A stretch of 64,000 nucleotides of DNA from Agathobaculum butyriciproducens (GTDB lineage: Bacteria; Bacillota; Clostridia; Oscillospirales; Butyricicoccaceae): positions 124,001 to 188,000 of the forward strand of contig QEKJ01000002.1 of NCBI GenBank assembly GCA_003096535.1, given 5' to 3'. Under the pieces are notes generated by a model. The model was not told the origin of the DNA and did no database searches. It saw only the letters and a list, made by a program, of their open reading frames with translations. Shown one piece after another: positions 34,719 to 43,183 of the stretch. Both the position numbers and the translations under genes were made by a program. Positions within the stretch are counted from its first letter, which is position 1. The number at the start of each line of letters is the position of its first letter.

Positions 34719-34904
34719 ATGCCGAGAATGAGCAAGAAACGGAAGTTGGAGCTTTCCTTCTTCCTCAATGACCGGGGGCGTGTGGCCTACAACGACCTGT
34801 GCCGGAAGTGCCAGCATAAGTGCAAGCAGAGTTTCCGGGCTGTCGTGATAGACTGCCCCCATTACCTGTCAAAACGAGCCAAGCGAAAGGAGAAAATCAG
34901 TTAA
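34719..34904 (+). CDS. Small Cys-rich mobilization-locus protein (61 aa)
   Basis: The ATG follows GATAGGAGGCACT. The basic protein carries CRKCQHKCKQ and a later DCPHYL, a possible zinc site. It is a conserved first gene of this type of mob operon, immediately before the HTH gene (stop at 34904, next start at 34905). Function is unknown. Confidence 0.7.
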   Translation: MPRMSKKRKLELSFFLNDRGRVAYNDLCRKCQHKCKQSFRAVVIDCPHYLSKRAKRKEKIS

Positions 34905-35237
34905 ATGGAATTTGAATTTATGAGCGCAGACACGGTTCTGCCGCCTTGTATGCCGCTACCCGCCGCAATGCTTCGGCTGCCGATCAGCAGCACAGCAAAA
35001 GTCATGTATGCCCGTCTGCTGAACACCACCCTTACGGCAGGGATAGAGGATAGCAACGGCATTTTGTTTGTCCGTTTTCCTATCATGGAATTAGCGGCAG
35101 CCCTCTCCCGCAGCCCCGTCACTGTGAAGCGTTCCCTGAAAGAATTGGAGGACATCGGGCTTATCCTGCGGGTGCGCCGGGGTGTGGGAGAACCAAACCG
35201 CATTTACACGCTGCTTCCCAAAGGAGGGCTGCCATGA
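34905..35237 (+). CDS. Winged-helix replication-initiator-like protein (110 aa)
   Basis: Resembles the N-terminal DNA-binding domain of RepA-type initiators: STAKVMYARLLNTTL, then ELAAALSRSPVTVKRSLKELEDIGLI and a basic wing LRVRRGVGEPNRIYTLL. The full-size initiator domain is missing, so it may act as regulator or origin-binding factor together with the primase and VapE-like helicase downstream. It overlaps the next gene by four bases. Confidence 0.75.
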   Translation: MEFEFMSADTVLPPCMPLPAAMLRLPISSTAKVMYARLLNTTLTAGIEDSNGILFVRFPIMELAAALSRSPVTVKRSLKELEDIGLILRVRRGVGEPNRIYTLLPKGGLP

Positions 35238-35536
35238 TAAATGAGAAGCTGGAAAAGCTGAATCAGGAGATTGCCAAAGGCGAAGCCAGACTGCGGCGGG
35301 CGCAGCATGAAGAAAAAATACTGGAACACCAGGTGAAGCAGCTTACCCGGAAGGAACGGACGCACCGGCTCTGTACCAGAGGAGCTATGCTGGAAAGTTT
35401 CCTTTTAAGGCCGGAAGTGCTGACAGACGAGGATGTGATGGACATTCTGAAACAGGCATTTTCTCAAAGTGGCATGAAGAAAATAGTTGCAGAAAGCGTG
35501 AAAGGGCGGGTAGCCGGGGAATCCCTTACGGAGTAA
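35234..35536 (+). CDS. DUF3847-family protein (100 aa)
   Basis: A coiled-coil start (INEKLEKLNQEIAKGEARLRR), a basic middle (QLTRKERTHRLCTRGAMLE) and a helical end. This family is found next to MobA/MobL relaxases in Firmicutes elements and is a plausible relaxosome helper. It lies directly before the candidate oriT. Confidence 0.75.
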   Translation: MINEKLEKLNQEIAKGEARLRRAQHEEKILEHQVKQLTRKERTHRLCTRGAMLESFLLRPEVLTDEDVMDILKQAFSQSGMKKIVAESVKGRVAGESLTE

Positions 35537-35580
35537 GGGCGCAACTATACACCGGTCAAGCCGGTGCGTTGCGCCCTGCC
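35537..35580. other. Candidate oriT of the nested element
   Basis: GGGCGCAAC (35537-35545) pairs with GTTGCGCCC (35568-35576), enclosing ACCGG/CCGGT (35551-35565). The sequence TTGCGCCCT at the right arm resembles the (A/G)TGCGCCCT nick region of RSF1010/pIP501-type MOBQ origins, which also follows an inverted repeat. MobA/MobL relaxases belong to that group, and one is encoded 760 bases downstream. The remaining gap to 35823 has no convincing gene. Confidence 0.5.
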
Positions 35581-35823
35581 GGGGGCTTCCTGCGGAAAGC
35601 GGATGATTTTCAGCACCGTTGCGGCTGCTTCCAATCATCACAGGGGACGCTACACTTCCCCTGCGCTGGCTGCGCCAGCTACCCCTTTGTGGACTTGCCG
35701 CCCGGGAACACCTTGCGCTGCAAGCTGTTCCCGTCCAGCAAGTTTACAATTTATCTATTCCAAAACAGGACTGCCCGTAGTATAATAAAGCTAATGACGA
35801 ACACTATCTAAGGAGATGGTTTT

Positions 35824-36183
35824 ATGTATGGATTGATTGCTTTGAATTTCATCATACCCTTTGTTATGGTTTTTGTAGGATATATCTTAAAGAAGCACCC
35901 GGTAAAAGATATGACATCCGGTAACGGATACAATACGCCTACATCTCGGAAGTCACAAGAGCATTGGGATTATGCACAAAGCATAGCACCTAATATTTTT
36001 ATTGGTATTGGCAAAACATTAGGTTTGGTAGAAATCGTTTTGTGTATATCCTTACTTCTTCTTAATATTTCTACACAGACTACCGTATTTGCAGGAGTAG
36101 TTGTTGGAATTATTTTTCTGATTTTTGGATTTTATAAAACAGAAACTGGAATTACAAGTAAATTTGCGAACAAAAACTTTTAA
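35824..36183 (+). CDS. Small membrane protein, SdpI-like (119 aa)
   Basis: Three hydrophobic helices (LIALNFIIPFVMVFVGYIL, GIGKTLGLVEIVLCISLLLL and FAGVVVGIIFLIFGFY). The loop NTPTSRKSQEHWDYAQ resembles the SdpI/YhfL family, whose best-known member protects Bacillus from the SDP toxin. The start follows TAAGGAGATGGTTTT. It is AT-richer than the mob genes around it, so probably cargo. An immunity role is inference. Confidence 0.7.
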   Translation: MYGLIALNFIIPFVMVFVGYILKKHPVKDMTSGNGYNTPTSRKSQEHWDYAQSIAPNIFIGIGKTLGLVEIVLCISLLLLNISTQTTVFAGVVVGIIFLIFGFYKTETGITSKFANKNF

Positions 36184-36335
36184 GCTATTAGACAGCTTTC
36201 CATCATCGAGCCAACCTGACCCGAATCTTCAAAACTGAATACTAATCGCCTACCAGCGACACCACTAAGCAGGAAATCAGAAACGGTTTCCTGCTTTTCT
36301 TTTGCCCAAAATCAACCACAGGAAGGAGGAACGCT

Positions 36336-37925
36336 ATGCCCTGTCCACACCATGATATAAAAATAATCCAGCGCAGCAACCACCAGTCAGCCGTTGCGTC
36401 TGCCGCCTACCAGAGTGGGGAACGGCTGTTTTCCGAGTACGACCAGAAGCAGAAATACTATTCCCATAAAAGCGAGATTGTCCATACAGAAATCATGCTG
36501 CCGCCCCACGCCCCACCAGCGTATGCAGACCGCAATACTTTGTGGAACGCCGCCGAAGCTATCGAGAAGCAATGGAACTCCCAGCTTGCCCGGAGAATCG
36601 TGCTTGCCATACCGAGGGAAATCCCCCCGGAACAGCACGCCGACCTTATCCGGGACTACTGCCGGGAGTTTTTTGTTTCTAAAGGCATGATTGCCGATTT
36701 TGCCATCCACGACAAAGGGAATGGGAATCCCCACGCCCACATCCTGCTGACCATGCGGGCAATGGACGAAAACGGGAAATGGCTTCCCAAGAGCCGGAAG
36801 GTTTATGACCTTGACGAGAACGGCGAGCGTATCCGGCTCCCGTCCGGGAGCTGGAAAAGCCACAAGGAGGATACCGTGGACTGGAACGACCAGAAGTACG
36901 GAGAGATCTGGCGGCAGGGCTGGGCGGCTACCGCTAACCGCTATCTGGAAGCCAACGGACGCCCGGAGCGCCTTGACCTTCGTTCCTATGAACGGCAGGG
37001 GCTTGATAAAATCCCCACCGTCCATATGGGGCCAGCAGTCAGCCAGATGGAGAAACGAGGGATACAGACCAACATCGGCAACTTGAACCGGGACATCAAA
37101 GCCGCCAATTCCCTTATGCAATCTATCCGGCAGATGGTACGCCACCTGAAAGGCTGGATTGCAGACCTGAAGGAGAAAAAAGCCGCCCTGCTGGAAGCCT
37201 TGCAGGAATCGAAGGAACCCACCCTGCCGGAGCTGCTGGGGAAATATCTGGATTTGCGCCGGGAGGAACGTACAGGCTGGACAAGCAAAGGCCAGCTTAC
37301 AGGCAGCGTTGCCGATTTCAACAAGGTTATGGAAGCTATCCGCTATCTGCGGGAAAAGGAGCTGTCCACTGTGCAGAGTTTGGACGCTTATCTGGATACC
37401 GTCAGCGGGCAGGCCGTTTCCATCCGGGCAGAGATGAAGCCGAAAGAACAGCGTATGAAAGAAATCAACACCCTGCTTTCCCATATCGCCAACTTTGAAG
37501 CCCATAAGCCGGTTCATGTGGAGTATGCTGCCATCCGGTTTAAGAAGCCACGGGAACAGTTTGCCGCCGCCCATCGGGACGAGCTGGACGCCTATAATGC
37601 CGCTATCCGTTATTTCAAGGTGCATTTGAAGGAGAAGAAGTACAGCATTAAAAAGCTGAATGAGGAACAGACACAGCTTGCCGGAGAAGTTGCCGGATAT
37701 AAGGAACGGTTGTCCGCATTACAGGAGGATGTGAAGATTCTCCGGGATGTGCGTCACTGGCTCAATCAGGTTCTTCCGTCTGAACAGTACCGCCAGACCG
37801 CCGAGCCGGGAAAGAAACCGTCCATCCAGCAGGCAGTCAAAGGCCGGACGCAGCGTATCCGGGAAGAACAGGCCGAGAAACGGAAGCAGCCCCGCACAGA
37901 GAAAAAACAGGATATGGAACTTTAA
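36336..37925 (+). CDS. mobA: MobA/MobL-family relaxase
   Basis: DNA-nicking relaxase for mobilization, 529 aa. The N-terminus IIQRSNHQSAVASAAYQSGERL holds the putative catalytic Tyr. The HUH-type metal motif is GNPHAHILLTMRAM near residues 130-143. Long coiled coils occupy the C-terminal half. The family acts on MOBQ-type origins. The ribosome site is GGAAGGAGGAACGCT. It needs a conjugative channel from elsewhere, such as the enclosing ICE. Confidence 0.92.
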   Translation: MPCPHHDIKIIQRSNHQSAVASAAYQSGERLFSEYDQKQKYYSHKSEIVHTEIMLPPHAPPAYADRNTLWNAAEAIEKQWNSQLARRIVLAIPREIPPEQHADLIRDYCREFFVSKGMIADFAIHDKGNGNPHAHILLTMRAMDENGKWLPKSRKVYDLDENGERIRLPSGSWKSHKEDTVDWNDQKYGEIWRQGWAATANRYLEANGRPERLDLRSYERQGLDKIPTVHMGPAVSQMEKRGIQTNIGNLNRDIKAANSLMQSIRQMVRHLKGWIADLKEKKAALLEALQESKEPTLPELLGKYLDLRREERTGWTSKGQLTGSVADFNKVMEAIRYLREKELSTVQSLDAYLDTVSGQAVSIRAEMKPKEQRMKEINTLLSHIANFEAHKPVHVEYAAIRFKKPREQFAAAHRDELDAYNAAIRYFKVHLKEKKYSIKKLNEEQTQLAGEVAGYKERLSALQEDVKILRDVRHWLNQVLPSEQYRQTAEPGKKPSIQQAVKGRTQRIREEQAEKRKQPRTEKKQDMEL

Positions 37926-37989
37926 TAGGCGCTTGCTATTTTCTTTTTCGAGAATGACAGGCGCTTTTCTTATTTTCAGGAGGATTTAT

Positions 37990-38631
37990 TTGAATGTATT
38001 TAAAGCTGTCAAGCAGTCTGTTACCACCCGGCAGGCTGCGGAGCATTTTGGAATCCGGGTGGGACGAAACGGGATGTGTGTCTGCCCCTTCCATGCTGAT
38101 AAAAACCCCAGCATGAAGGTTGACCGGCGCTTTCACTGTTTCGGCTGTCAGGCAGACGGGGATGTGATTGACTTTGTTTCCCGTCTGGAAGCTGTCAGTC
38201 CGAAGGAAGCCGCCCTCATGCTGGCGCAGGAGTTCTCCATCCCCTATGAGGACAGGGAACCACCCGGCAGGAGAAAACCCAAACCCCGGCAGGAAACCCC
38301 GGAACAGCGGTTTTGCCGCATGGAGCGTTACTGCTTCCGGGTGCTGTCCGATTATTACCATCTTCTGCGCCGCTGGAAACGGGACTATGCCCCTAAGATG
38401 CCGGAAGAAGCATGGCACCCGCTTTTTGTGGAAGCCTTGCAGAAGCAATCCCATGTGGAATATCTGCTGGATGTGCTGCTCTCCCCGGATATGGAGGAAC
38501 GGGCAGTCCTTATCGTTGACTATGGAAAGGAAGTGAGCAATCTTGAAAGACGAATGGCAGAGCTTGCCGCCCAAGATACGGCAGGCCGCAGAACAGACCA
38601 TACAAGAAGCAGCCCCGCCCCGGAGCATTGA
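37990..38631 (+). CDS. CHC2 zinc-finger DNA primase fragment protein (213 aa)
   Basis: TTG start after AGGAGGATTTAT. It has the primase zinc motif CVCPFHADKNPSMKVD and FHCFGCQADGDVIDFV, but no polymerase (TOPRIM) domain. It strongly resembles the first 100 residues of the ICE protein at 52384 (AVKQSVxTRxAAE, DKNPSMKV, RFHCFGC). It overlaps the VapE-like gene by 89 bases. It probably primes replication of the excised element. Confidence 0.83.
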   Translation: MNVFKAVKQSVTTRQAAEHFGIRVGRNGMCVCPFHADKNPSMKVDRRFHCFGCQADGDVIDFVSRLEAVSPKEAALMLAQEFSIPYEDREPPGRRKPKPRQETPEQRFCRMERYCFRVLSDYYHLLRRWKRDYAPKMPEEAWHPLFVEALQKQSHVEYLLDVLLSPDMEERAVLIVDYGKEVSNLERRMAELAAQDTAGRRTDHTRSSPAPEH

Positions 38632-39937
38632 GGAAGTAAAGGCCATGCTGGAAAGCACCGAGAAAGGCAGCGTCCGCAACAGTATCCGCAACTGCCTGAC
38701 CGTCTTTCAGAATGACCCGCTGCTTTCCGGGGCAATCGCAAAAAATCTGCTGACCGAGCGAGTGGACATTGTAAAGCCCATCGGCTACCACCGCATCGGC
38801 ACCGCCATCACGGACACGGATATGAACTATCTGCTCCTGTATCTGGAAGAAACCTATGGGCTTACCAGTGAGAAAAAGATTACCGCCGCCATCGGGATTG
38901 TTGCCAATGAAAACGGCTACCACCCCGTCCGGGACTACCTGAACGGCCTTTCATGGGATGGGCAGGAGCGTATCCGCTATTGCCTGCGCCACTTTCTGGG
39001 AGCCGACACCGACCAGTACACCTATGAAGCCCTGCGGCTGTTCCTGCTGGGAGCCATCCACCGGGCATTTTGCCCCGGCTGTAAATTTGAAGTCATGCTC
39101 TGTCTGGTGGGCGGTCAGGGAGCCGGGAAATCCACCTTTTTCCGGCTGCTGGCAGTAAAAGACGAGTGGTTTTCCGATGATTTGCGGAAGCTGGATGATG
39201 ATAACGTGTACCGCAAGCTGCAAGGCCACTGGATTATCGAGATGTCGGAGATGATTGCCACCGCCAATGCCAAGAGCATTGAGGAAATCAAGTCATTTTT
39301 AAGCCGACAGAAGGAGGTCTATAAAATCCCATACGAAACCCACCCGGAGGACAGGCTGCGGCAATGTGTGTTCGGCGGCACTTCCAATGCCCTTGACTTC
39401 CTGCCCCTTGACCGTTCCGGCAACCGGCGCTTCCTGCCGGTCATGGTGTACCCGGAACAGGCCGAGGTTCACATTTTGGAGGACGAAGCCGCTTCCAGAG
39501 CCTATCTTGCACAGGTCTGGGCAGAAGCCATGACGGTTTACCGCAGCGGGGATTTTAAGCTGTCTTTCAGCCCGGAAATGGTGCGCTATCTCAAAGAACA
39601 CCAGCGGGATTTCATGCCGGAGGACACCAAGGCCGGGATGATACAGGCATACCTTGACCGCTATACCGGCGGCATGGTGTGTTCCAAGCAGCTTTTCAAG
39701 GAAGCCCTGAACCACCCCTTTGACGAGCCGAAGCAATGGGAAATCCGGGAAGTCAACGACATCATGAACCATTGCGTGACGGGCTGGAATTACTTTTCCA
39801 ACCCCCGTGTGTTCCCGGAATACGGCAGGCAAAAGGGCTGGGAGCGTGAAACGAAAGCAACGGACATCAGCAACGGAGCTGAAAAAATCCCGGAAGGATT
39901 TGAGGAAGTCACGGAACAGATGGAGCTTCCCTTCTGA
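38543..39937 (+). CDS. VapE-like (virulence-associated E) ATPase/helicase
   Basis: A 464-aa protein with N-terminal linker, then the VapE domain. Walker A is VGGQGAGKSTFFRLLA, then WIIEMSEMIA as Walker B, and FGGTSNALDFLPLDRSGNRRFLPV. Such ATPases accompany primases in phage satellites and mobilizable elements and probably unwind DNA at the origin. Start is TTG after GGAAGTG. Iteron-like repeats begin 13 bases past its stop. Confidence 0.87.
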   Translation: MKDEWQSLPPKIRQAAEQTIQEAAPPRSIEEVKAMLESTEKGSVRNSIRNCLTVFQNDPLLSGAIAKNLLTERVDIVKPIGYHRIGTAITDTDMNYLLLYLEETYGLTSEKKITAAIGIVANENGYHPVRDYLNGLSWDGQERIRYCLRHFLGADTDQYTYEALRLFLLGAIHRAFCPGCKFEVMLCLVGGQGAGKSTFFRLLAVKDEWFSDDLRKLDDDNVYRKLQGHWIIEMSEMIATANAKSIEEIKSFLSRQKEVYKIPYETHPEDRLRQCVFGGTSNALDFLPLDRSGNRRFLPVMVYPEQAEVHILEDEAASRAYLAQVWAEAMTVYRSGDFKLSFSPEMVRYLKEHQRDFMPEDTKAGMIQAYLDRYTGGMVCSKQLFKEALNHPFDEPKQWEIREVNDIMNHCVTGWNYFSNPRVFPEYGRQKGWERETKATDISNGAEKIPEGFEEVTEQMELPF

Positions 39938-39949
39938 AAAATGCAGCCG

Positions 39950-40134
39950 GTTGCCGACCCTGTTGCACTCCCGTTGCCGAGCCGGTTGCCGGGAAACCCC
40001 CCGTAACTGCGGGCTTTTCCCCTTATCAGCAACCAAAACAACAGAAAAATAAAAGAAAATAAAAATAAGAGCCAAACTGCCAGACAGAGATAGTTTTCAG
40101 GTTTTTTGAAGCCCGTTGCCGGACTTCGTTGCCG
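39950..40134. repeat. Iteron-like GTTGCCG repeats after the helicase gene
   Basis: GTTGCCG occurs at 39950, 39973, 39985, 40115 and 40128, with GTTGCAC at 39962. The first four are 11-12 bases apart, about one helical turn. Placement next to primase and helicase genes suggests an origin or control site. Confidence 0.55.
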
Positions 40135-40179
40135 ACCTTCTCCTTGTCTGGCTTATTCTATTATGGAGGATAACTGCCT

Positions 40180-40377
40180 ATGGCAAAAACGAAAACAGAG
40201 ATTCATGTTACCACAGTTTTTGACGGCGAACTGGACGCCACAGACGTCTTTGTGAGCCTGATTGCCCAAAAATATGGGCAGAATACCAGCAAAGAAAATC
40301 TTGCGAAAACACAAGATTTAGAGTATAATAAGGATGAGGTTCAGAAGAACCGTGTTCCGTCTGGATTGTGCGGGTAA
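40180..40377 (+). CDS. Small conserved element protein (65 aa)
   Basis: MAKTKTEIHVTTVFDGELDATDVFVSLIAQKYGQ, then a polar tail. The start follows TATGGAGGATAACTGCCT. It lies immediately before the recombinase gene, as accessory proteins often do. Its role is unknown; a directionality or expression helper is only a guess. Confidence 0.65.
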   Translation: MAKTKTEIHVTTVFDGELDATDVFVSLIAQKYGQNTSKENLAKTQDLEYNKDEVQKNRVPSGLCG

Positions 40378-40383
40378 ACGGTT

Positions 40384-42048
40384 ATGATGAACGGATATGA
40401 ATATACAGACATGGACGCAATACTGGCAGGCAGCTTCCGGGCAGCCATCTATTGCAGGCTTTCCAAAGACGATGACCTTGACGGGGAGAGCGCCAGTATT
40501 GCCAACCAGCGGGATATGCTGGAAAAATACTGCGAAAAGCAGGGATGGGAGGTTGTGGCAGTCTATCAGGACGATGGCTACACGGGGCTGAACATGGAGC
40601 GCCCCGACCTGAAACGGATGCTCAAAGCCATCGAGCGCAGGCAGATAAACCTTGTCATAACGAAAGATTTATCGAGGTTGGGCAGAAATTATTTGCAGAC
40701 CGGCACACTCATTGAGGACTTCTTTCCCCGCCACGGCGTCCGCTATATCGCCATGAATGACGGTATCGACACCATGCGGGAGAATAACGACATTGCGCCG
40801 TTCAAGAACATCCTCAACGAGATGTACAGCAAGGATATTTCCAAGAAGGTACATTCCTCTTACCTTCTGAAAGCCCAGCAAGGCCAGTTTACCGGCTGTA
40901 TCGCCCCTTTCGGGTATCAGAAAGACCCGGAGGACAAAAACCATCTGCTGGTGGACGAGGAAACCGCCCCCATTGTCCGGCAAATCTTCCGCTGGGCGCT
41001 GGAAGGACACGGCCCGAACTTTATCCGGCGCAGGCTGGAAGAACAGAAGGTGCCTTGCCCTACATGGTGGAACCGGGAACGGGGCTTCCGCAATGTCCGC
41101 ACTAAATGGGAAAAGAAAGACCCGGTAAACGGGCGGTATATGTGGGATTTTTCGGTAATCAAGGACATCCTGATGAATCCCGTCTATACCGGGGCTATCG
41201 CTTCCCAGAAGAAGGACTACCGCTTCAAAATCGGCACCATCGGGGAAAAAAAGCCGCAGGACTGGATTGTGGTGGAGGAACGGCATGAGCCGATTGTTGA
41301 CCGCAAGAGCTTTGACATCGTGCAGGACAAGCTGAAATCCCGGCAGCGTTCCCGCCAGACCGGGGAAATCAGCCTGTTTGCGGGGCTTCTCAAATGTGGC
41401 GAGTGTGGGAAATCACTGACTATCCGCTACACCAACGACAAGCACCCGAAGCAGATTTATTCCTGTAAGACCTATAATGCCTATGGGAAACAGCACTGTA
41501 CCCAGCACCGTGTGGAGTACGAAACCCTTTACCGCCTTGTGCTGAACAAAATCCGGGAATGTGCGAAGGCCGCCCTGATGGACGGGGAAGCTGTTGCCGG
41601 ACGGCTTACCAACACCTGTGAAGCCGAGCAGAAAGGCCAGCGGGAAGCGTTGGAGCGTTCCCTGACGAAGCACGAGGAACGGATTGAGGTACTGGAAAAA
41701 ATGGTGCTGCGGCTCTATGAGGACATGGTTGCCGGACGTATCAGCGAAGCAAACTTCAATCTCATGCTGGATAAGACGCAGAAGGAACAGGCTGAACTAA
41801 AGGAACGGGTTGAACAGGGGCGCAGGAAGCTGGCTGATGAAATCCGCCTTGCCGTGGACGCCAAGCAATGGGTGGACGCCATTCAGGAATACGCCGACAT
41901 CACGGAGCTGGACGCTGCCACCCTCAACCGTCTGATTAAAGAAATCGTTGTCCATGAACACATCGACAGCGATAAGACACGACACATTTCTATTGAAATT
42001 CATTTTAATCTCAAACCCATCCCGGAGGTGGAACAGGTCACGGCCTGA
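40384..42048 (+). CDS. TnpX-like large serine recombinase of the nested element
   Basis: Integrates and excises the nested element, 554 aa. The resolvase domain begins AAIYCRLSKDDDLDGESASI with catalytic Ser27, followed by ITKDLSRLGRNYLQTG. Then come a recombinase domain (IFRWALEGHGPNFIRRRLEE), zinc ribbon (LLKCGECGKSLTIRYTN ... IYSCKTYNAYGKQHC) and coiled coil. It ends 92 bases from the right attachment repeat. The other recombinase in the window (4617) is a different subgroup. Confidence 0.93.
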   Translation: MMNGYEYTDMDAILAGSFRAAIYCRLSKDDDLDGESASIANQRDMLEKYCEKQGWEVVAVYQDDGYTGLNMERPDLKRMLKAIERRQINLVITKDLSRLGRNYLQTGTLIEDFFPRHGVRYIAMNDGIDTMRENNDIAPFKNILNEMYSKDISKKVHSSYLLKAQQGQFTGCIAPFGYQKDPEDKNHLLVDEETAPIVRQIFRWALEGHGPNFIRRRLEEQKVPCPTWWNRERGFRNVRTKWEKKDPVNGRYMWDFSVIKDILMNPVYTGAIASQKKDYRFKIGTIGEKKPQDWIVVEERHEPIVDRKSFDIVQDKLKSRQRSRQTGEISLFAGLLKCGECGKSLTIRYTNDKHPKQIYSCKTYNAYGKQHCTQHRVEYETLYRLVLNKIRECAKAALMDGEAVAGRLTNTCEAEQKGQREALERSLTKHEERIEVLEKMVLRLYEDMVAGRISEANFNLMLDKTQKEQAELKERVEQGRRKLADEIRLAVDAKQWVDAIQEYADITELDAATLNRLIKEIVVHEHIDSDKTRHISIEIHFNLKPIPEVEQVTA

Positions 42049-42068
42049 CCTGTTCCCGCCGGGGCGGT
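42031..42068. terminator. Paired inverted repeats at the recombinase stop
   Basis: GAACAGGTCA (42031-42040) pairs perfectly with TGACCTGTTC (42046-42055), followed by CCGCC/GGCGG (42057-42068) and TTCTAAAAAAA. The T-run is lacking, so a binding site is as likely as a terminator. Confidence 0.45.
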
Positions 42069-42140
42069 TCTAAAAAAATTCCATAAATTTCTTGACACGC
42101 CGCCGCCCGCCATCGAGCAGAGTTTTACACCTATTTTGGT

Positions 42141-42157
42141 ATGAAACAGCTCATGGC
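42141..42157 (+). repeat. Right attachment repeat of the nested element
   Basis: ATGAAACAGCTCATGGC, one base different from the left copy at 31730. Confidence 0.85.
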
Positions 42158-42224
42158 CGGTGCTGGTGTAGCCGTGGTAGGCATGGTCCTTGTACCTCTG
42201 CTCTCCGGGCTTTTCTCTGTCTAA
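42141..42224 (+). pseudogene. maff2, 3' part
   Basis: The frame MKQLMAGAGVAVVGMVLV then PLLSGLFSV and stop continues the 5' part at 31595-31746. It has no start signal of its own here. Confidence 0.85.
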
Positions 42225-42293
42225 GCGTCTCCGTATGAAATCCTTGCCGCTCCCGCAGTTTTGCGGGGGCGGCGGAAAGGAGGTTGACACCGT

Positions 42294-43163
42294 ATGGATT
42301 TCTTACTTGAAGCCCTGACAAATTGGCTGAAAGAAATGCTGGTGGGCGGCATTATGAGCAACCTTTCGGGGATGTTTGACAGTGTAAATCAGCAGGTCGC
42401 GGATATATCCGTACAGGTAGGCCAGACCCCACAGGGATGGAATGGCAATATTTTCAGCATGATTGAGAATCTGTCCAACTCCATCATGGTGCCGATTGCA
42501 GGCGTGATCCTGGCTATCGTGATGACCGTAGACCTGATCCAGATGATCGCAGACAAGAACAACCTGCATGATGTGGACACCTGGATGATTTTCAAGTGGG
42601 TGTTCAAATCAGCCGCTGCCATCCTCATTGTCACAAACACATGGAATATCGTGATGGGCGTCTTTGATATGGCGCAGAGCGTAGTGGCGCAGGCGGCAGG
42701 GGTTATCAATTCGGATGCGTCCATTGACATTTCCTCAGTTATGACCGATCTGGAACCGAGGCTGATGGAAATGGATCTGGGACCGCTGTTCGGACTGTGG
42801 TTCCAATCCCTCTTTATTGGCATTACTATGTGGGCGTTATATATCTGTATCTTTATCGTTATTTATGGCCGTATGATCGAAATCTACCTTGTGACTTCGG
42901 TGGCTCCCGTTCCAATGGCTGCAATGATGGGGAAAGAATGGGGCGGTATGGGCCAGAATTACCTCCGATCCCTGCTGGCGCTGGGCTTTCAGGCGTTTCT
43001 CATTATCGTCTGCGTGGCAATTTATGCTGTGCTGGTGCAGAACATCGCTCTGGAAGATGACATCATCATGGCAATCTGGAGCTGCGTGGGCTACACCGTA
43101 CTGCTATGTTTTACGCTGTTCAAAACCGGCAGTCTCGCCAAATCAGTCTTTCAGGCGCACTAA
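42294..43163 (+). CDS. TrbL/VirB6-like conjugation membrane protein
   Basis: A polytopic channel protein of the transfer apparatus, 289 aa with about six membrane helices. Segments include IMVPIAGVILAIVMTVDLIQMI, MWALYICIFIVIYGRMIEIYL and SLLALGFQAFLIIVCVAIYAVLV. VTSVAPVPMAAMMGKEWGGMGQNYLRS is the conserved cytoplasmic loop. The start follows GGAAAGGAGGTTGACACCGT. It lies directly after maff2 and before prgI/virB4, the normal backbone order. Confidence 0.86.
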   Translation: MDFLLEALTNWLKEMLVGGIMSNLSGMFDSVNQQVADISVQVGQTPQGWNGNIFSMIENLSNSIMVPIAGVILAIVMTVDLIQMIADKNNLHDVDTWMIFKWVFKSAAAILIVTNTWNIVMGVFDMAQSVVAQAAGVINSDASIDISSVMTDLEPRLMEMDLGPLFGLWFQSLFIGITMWALYICIFIVIYGRMIEIYLVTSVAPVPMAAMMGKEWGGMGQNYLRSLLALGFQAFLIIVCVAIYAVLVQNIALEDDIIMAIWSCVGYTVLLCFTLFKTGSLAKSVFQAH

Positions 43164-43183
43164 AACGGAAGGAGGTTTCCACA

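Larger units (their letters stand above)
31730..42140 (+). mobile_element. Integrative mobilizable element nested in maff2 of the ICE
   Basis: About 10.4 kb bounded by 17-bp repeats at 31730-31746 and 42141-42157 that differ at one base. It contains HTH regulators, secreted-protein cargo, a MobA/MobL relaxase, primase, VapE-like helicase and, at the right edge, a serine recombinase. There is no VirB4 or coupling-protein gene inside, so it would need a host transfer system, which the surrounding ICE supplies. Confidence 0.9.

Noticed and set aside
36387..37625. A 412-aa minus-strand frame opposite the relaxase gene
   Set aside because: Antisense by-product; the plus strand has the relaxase HUH motif and a ribosome site.
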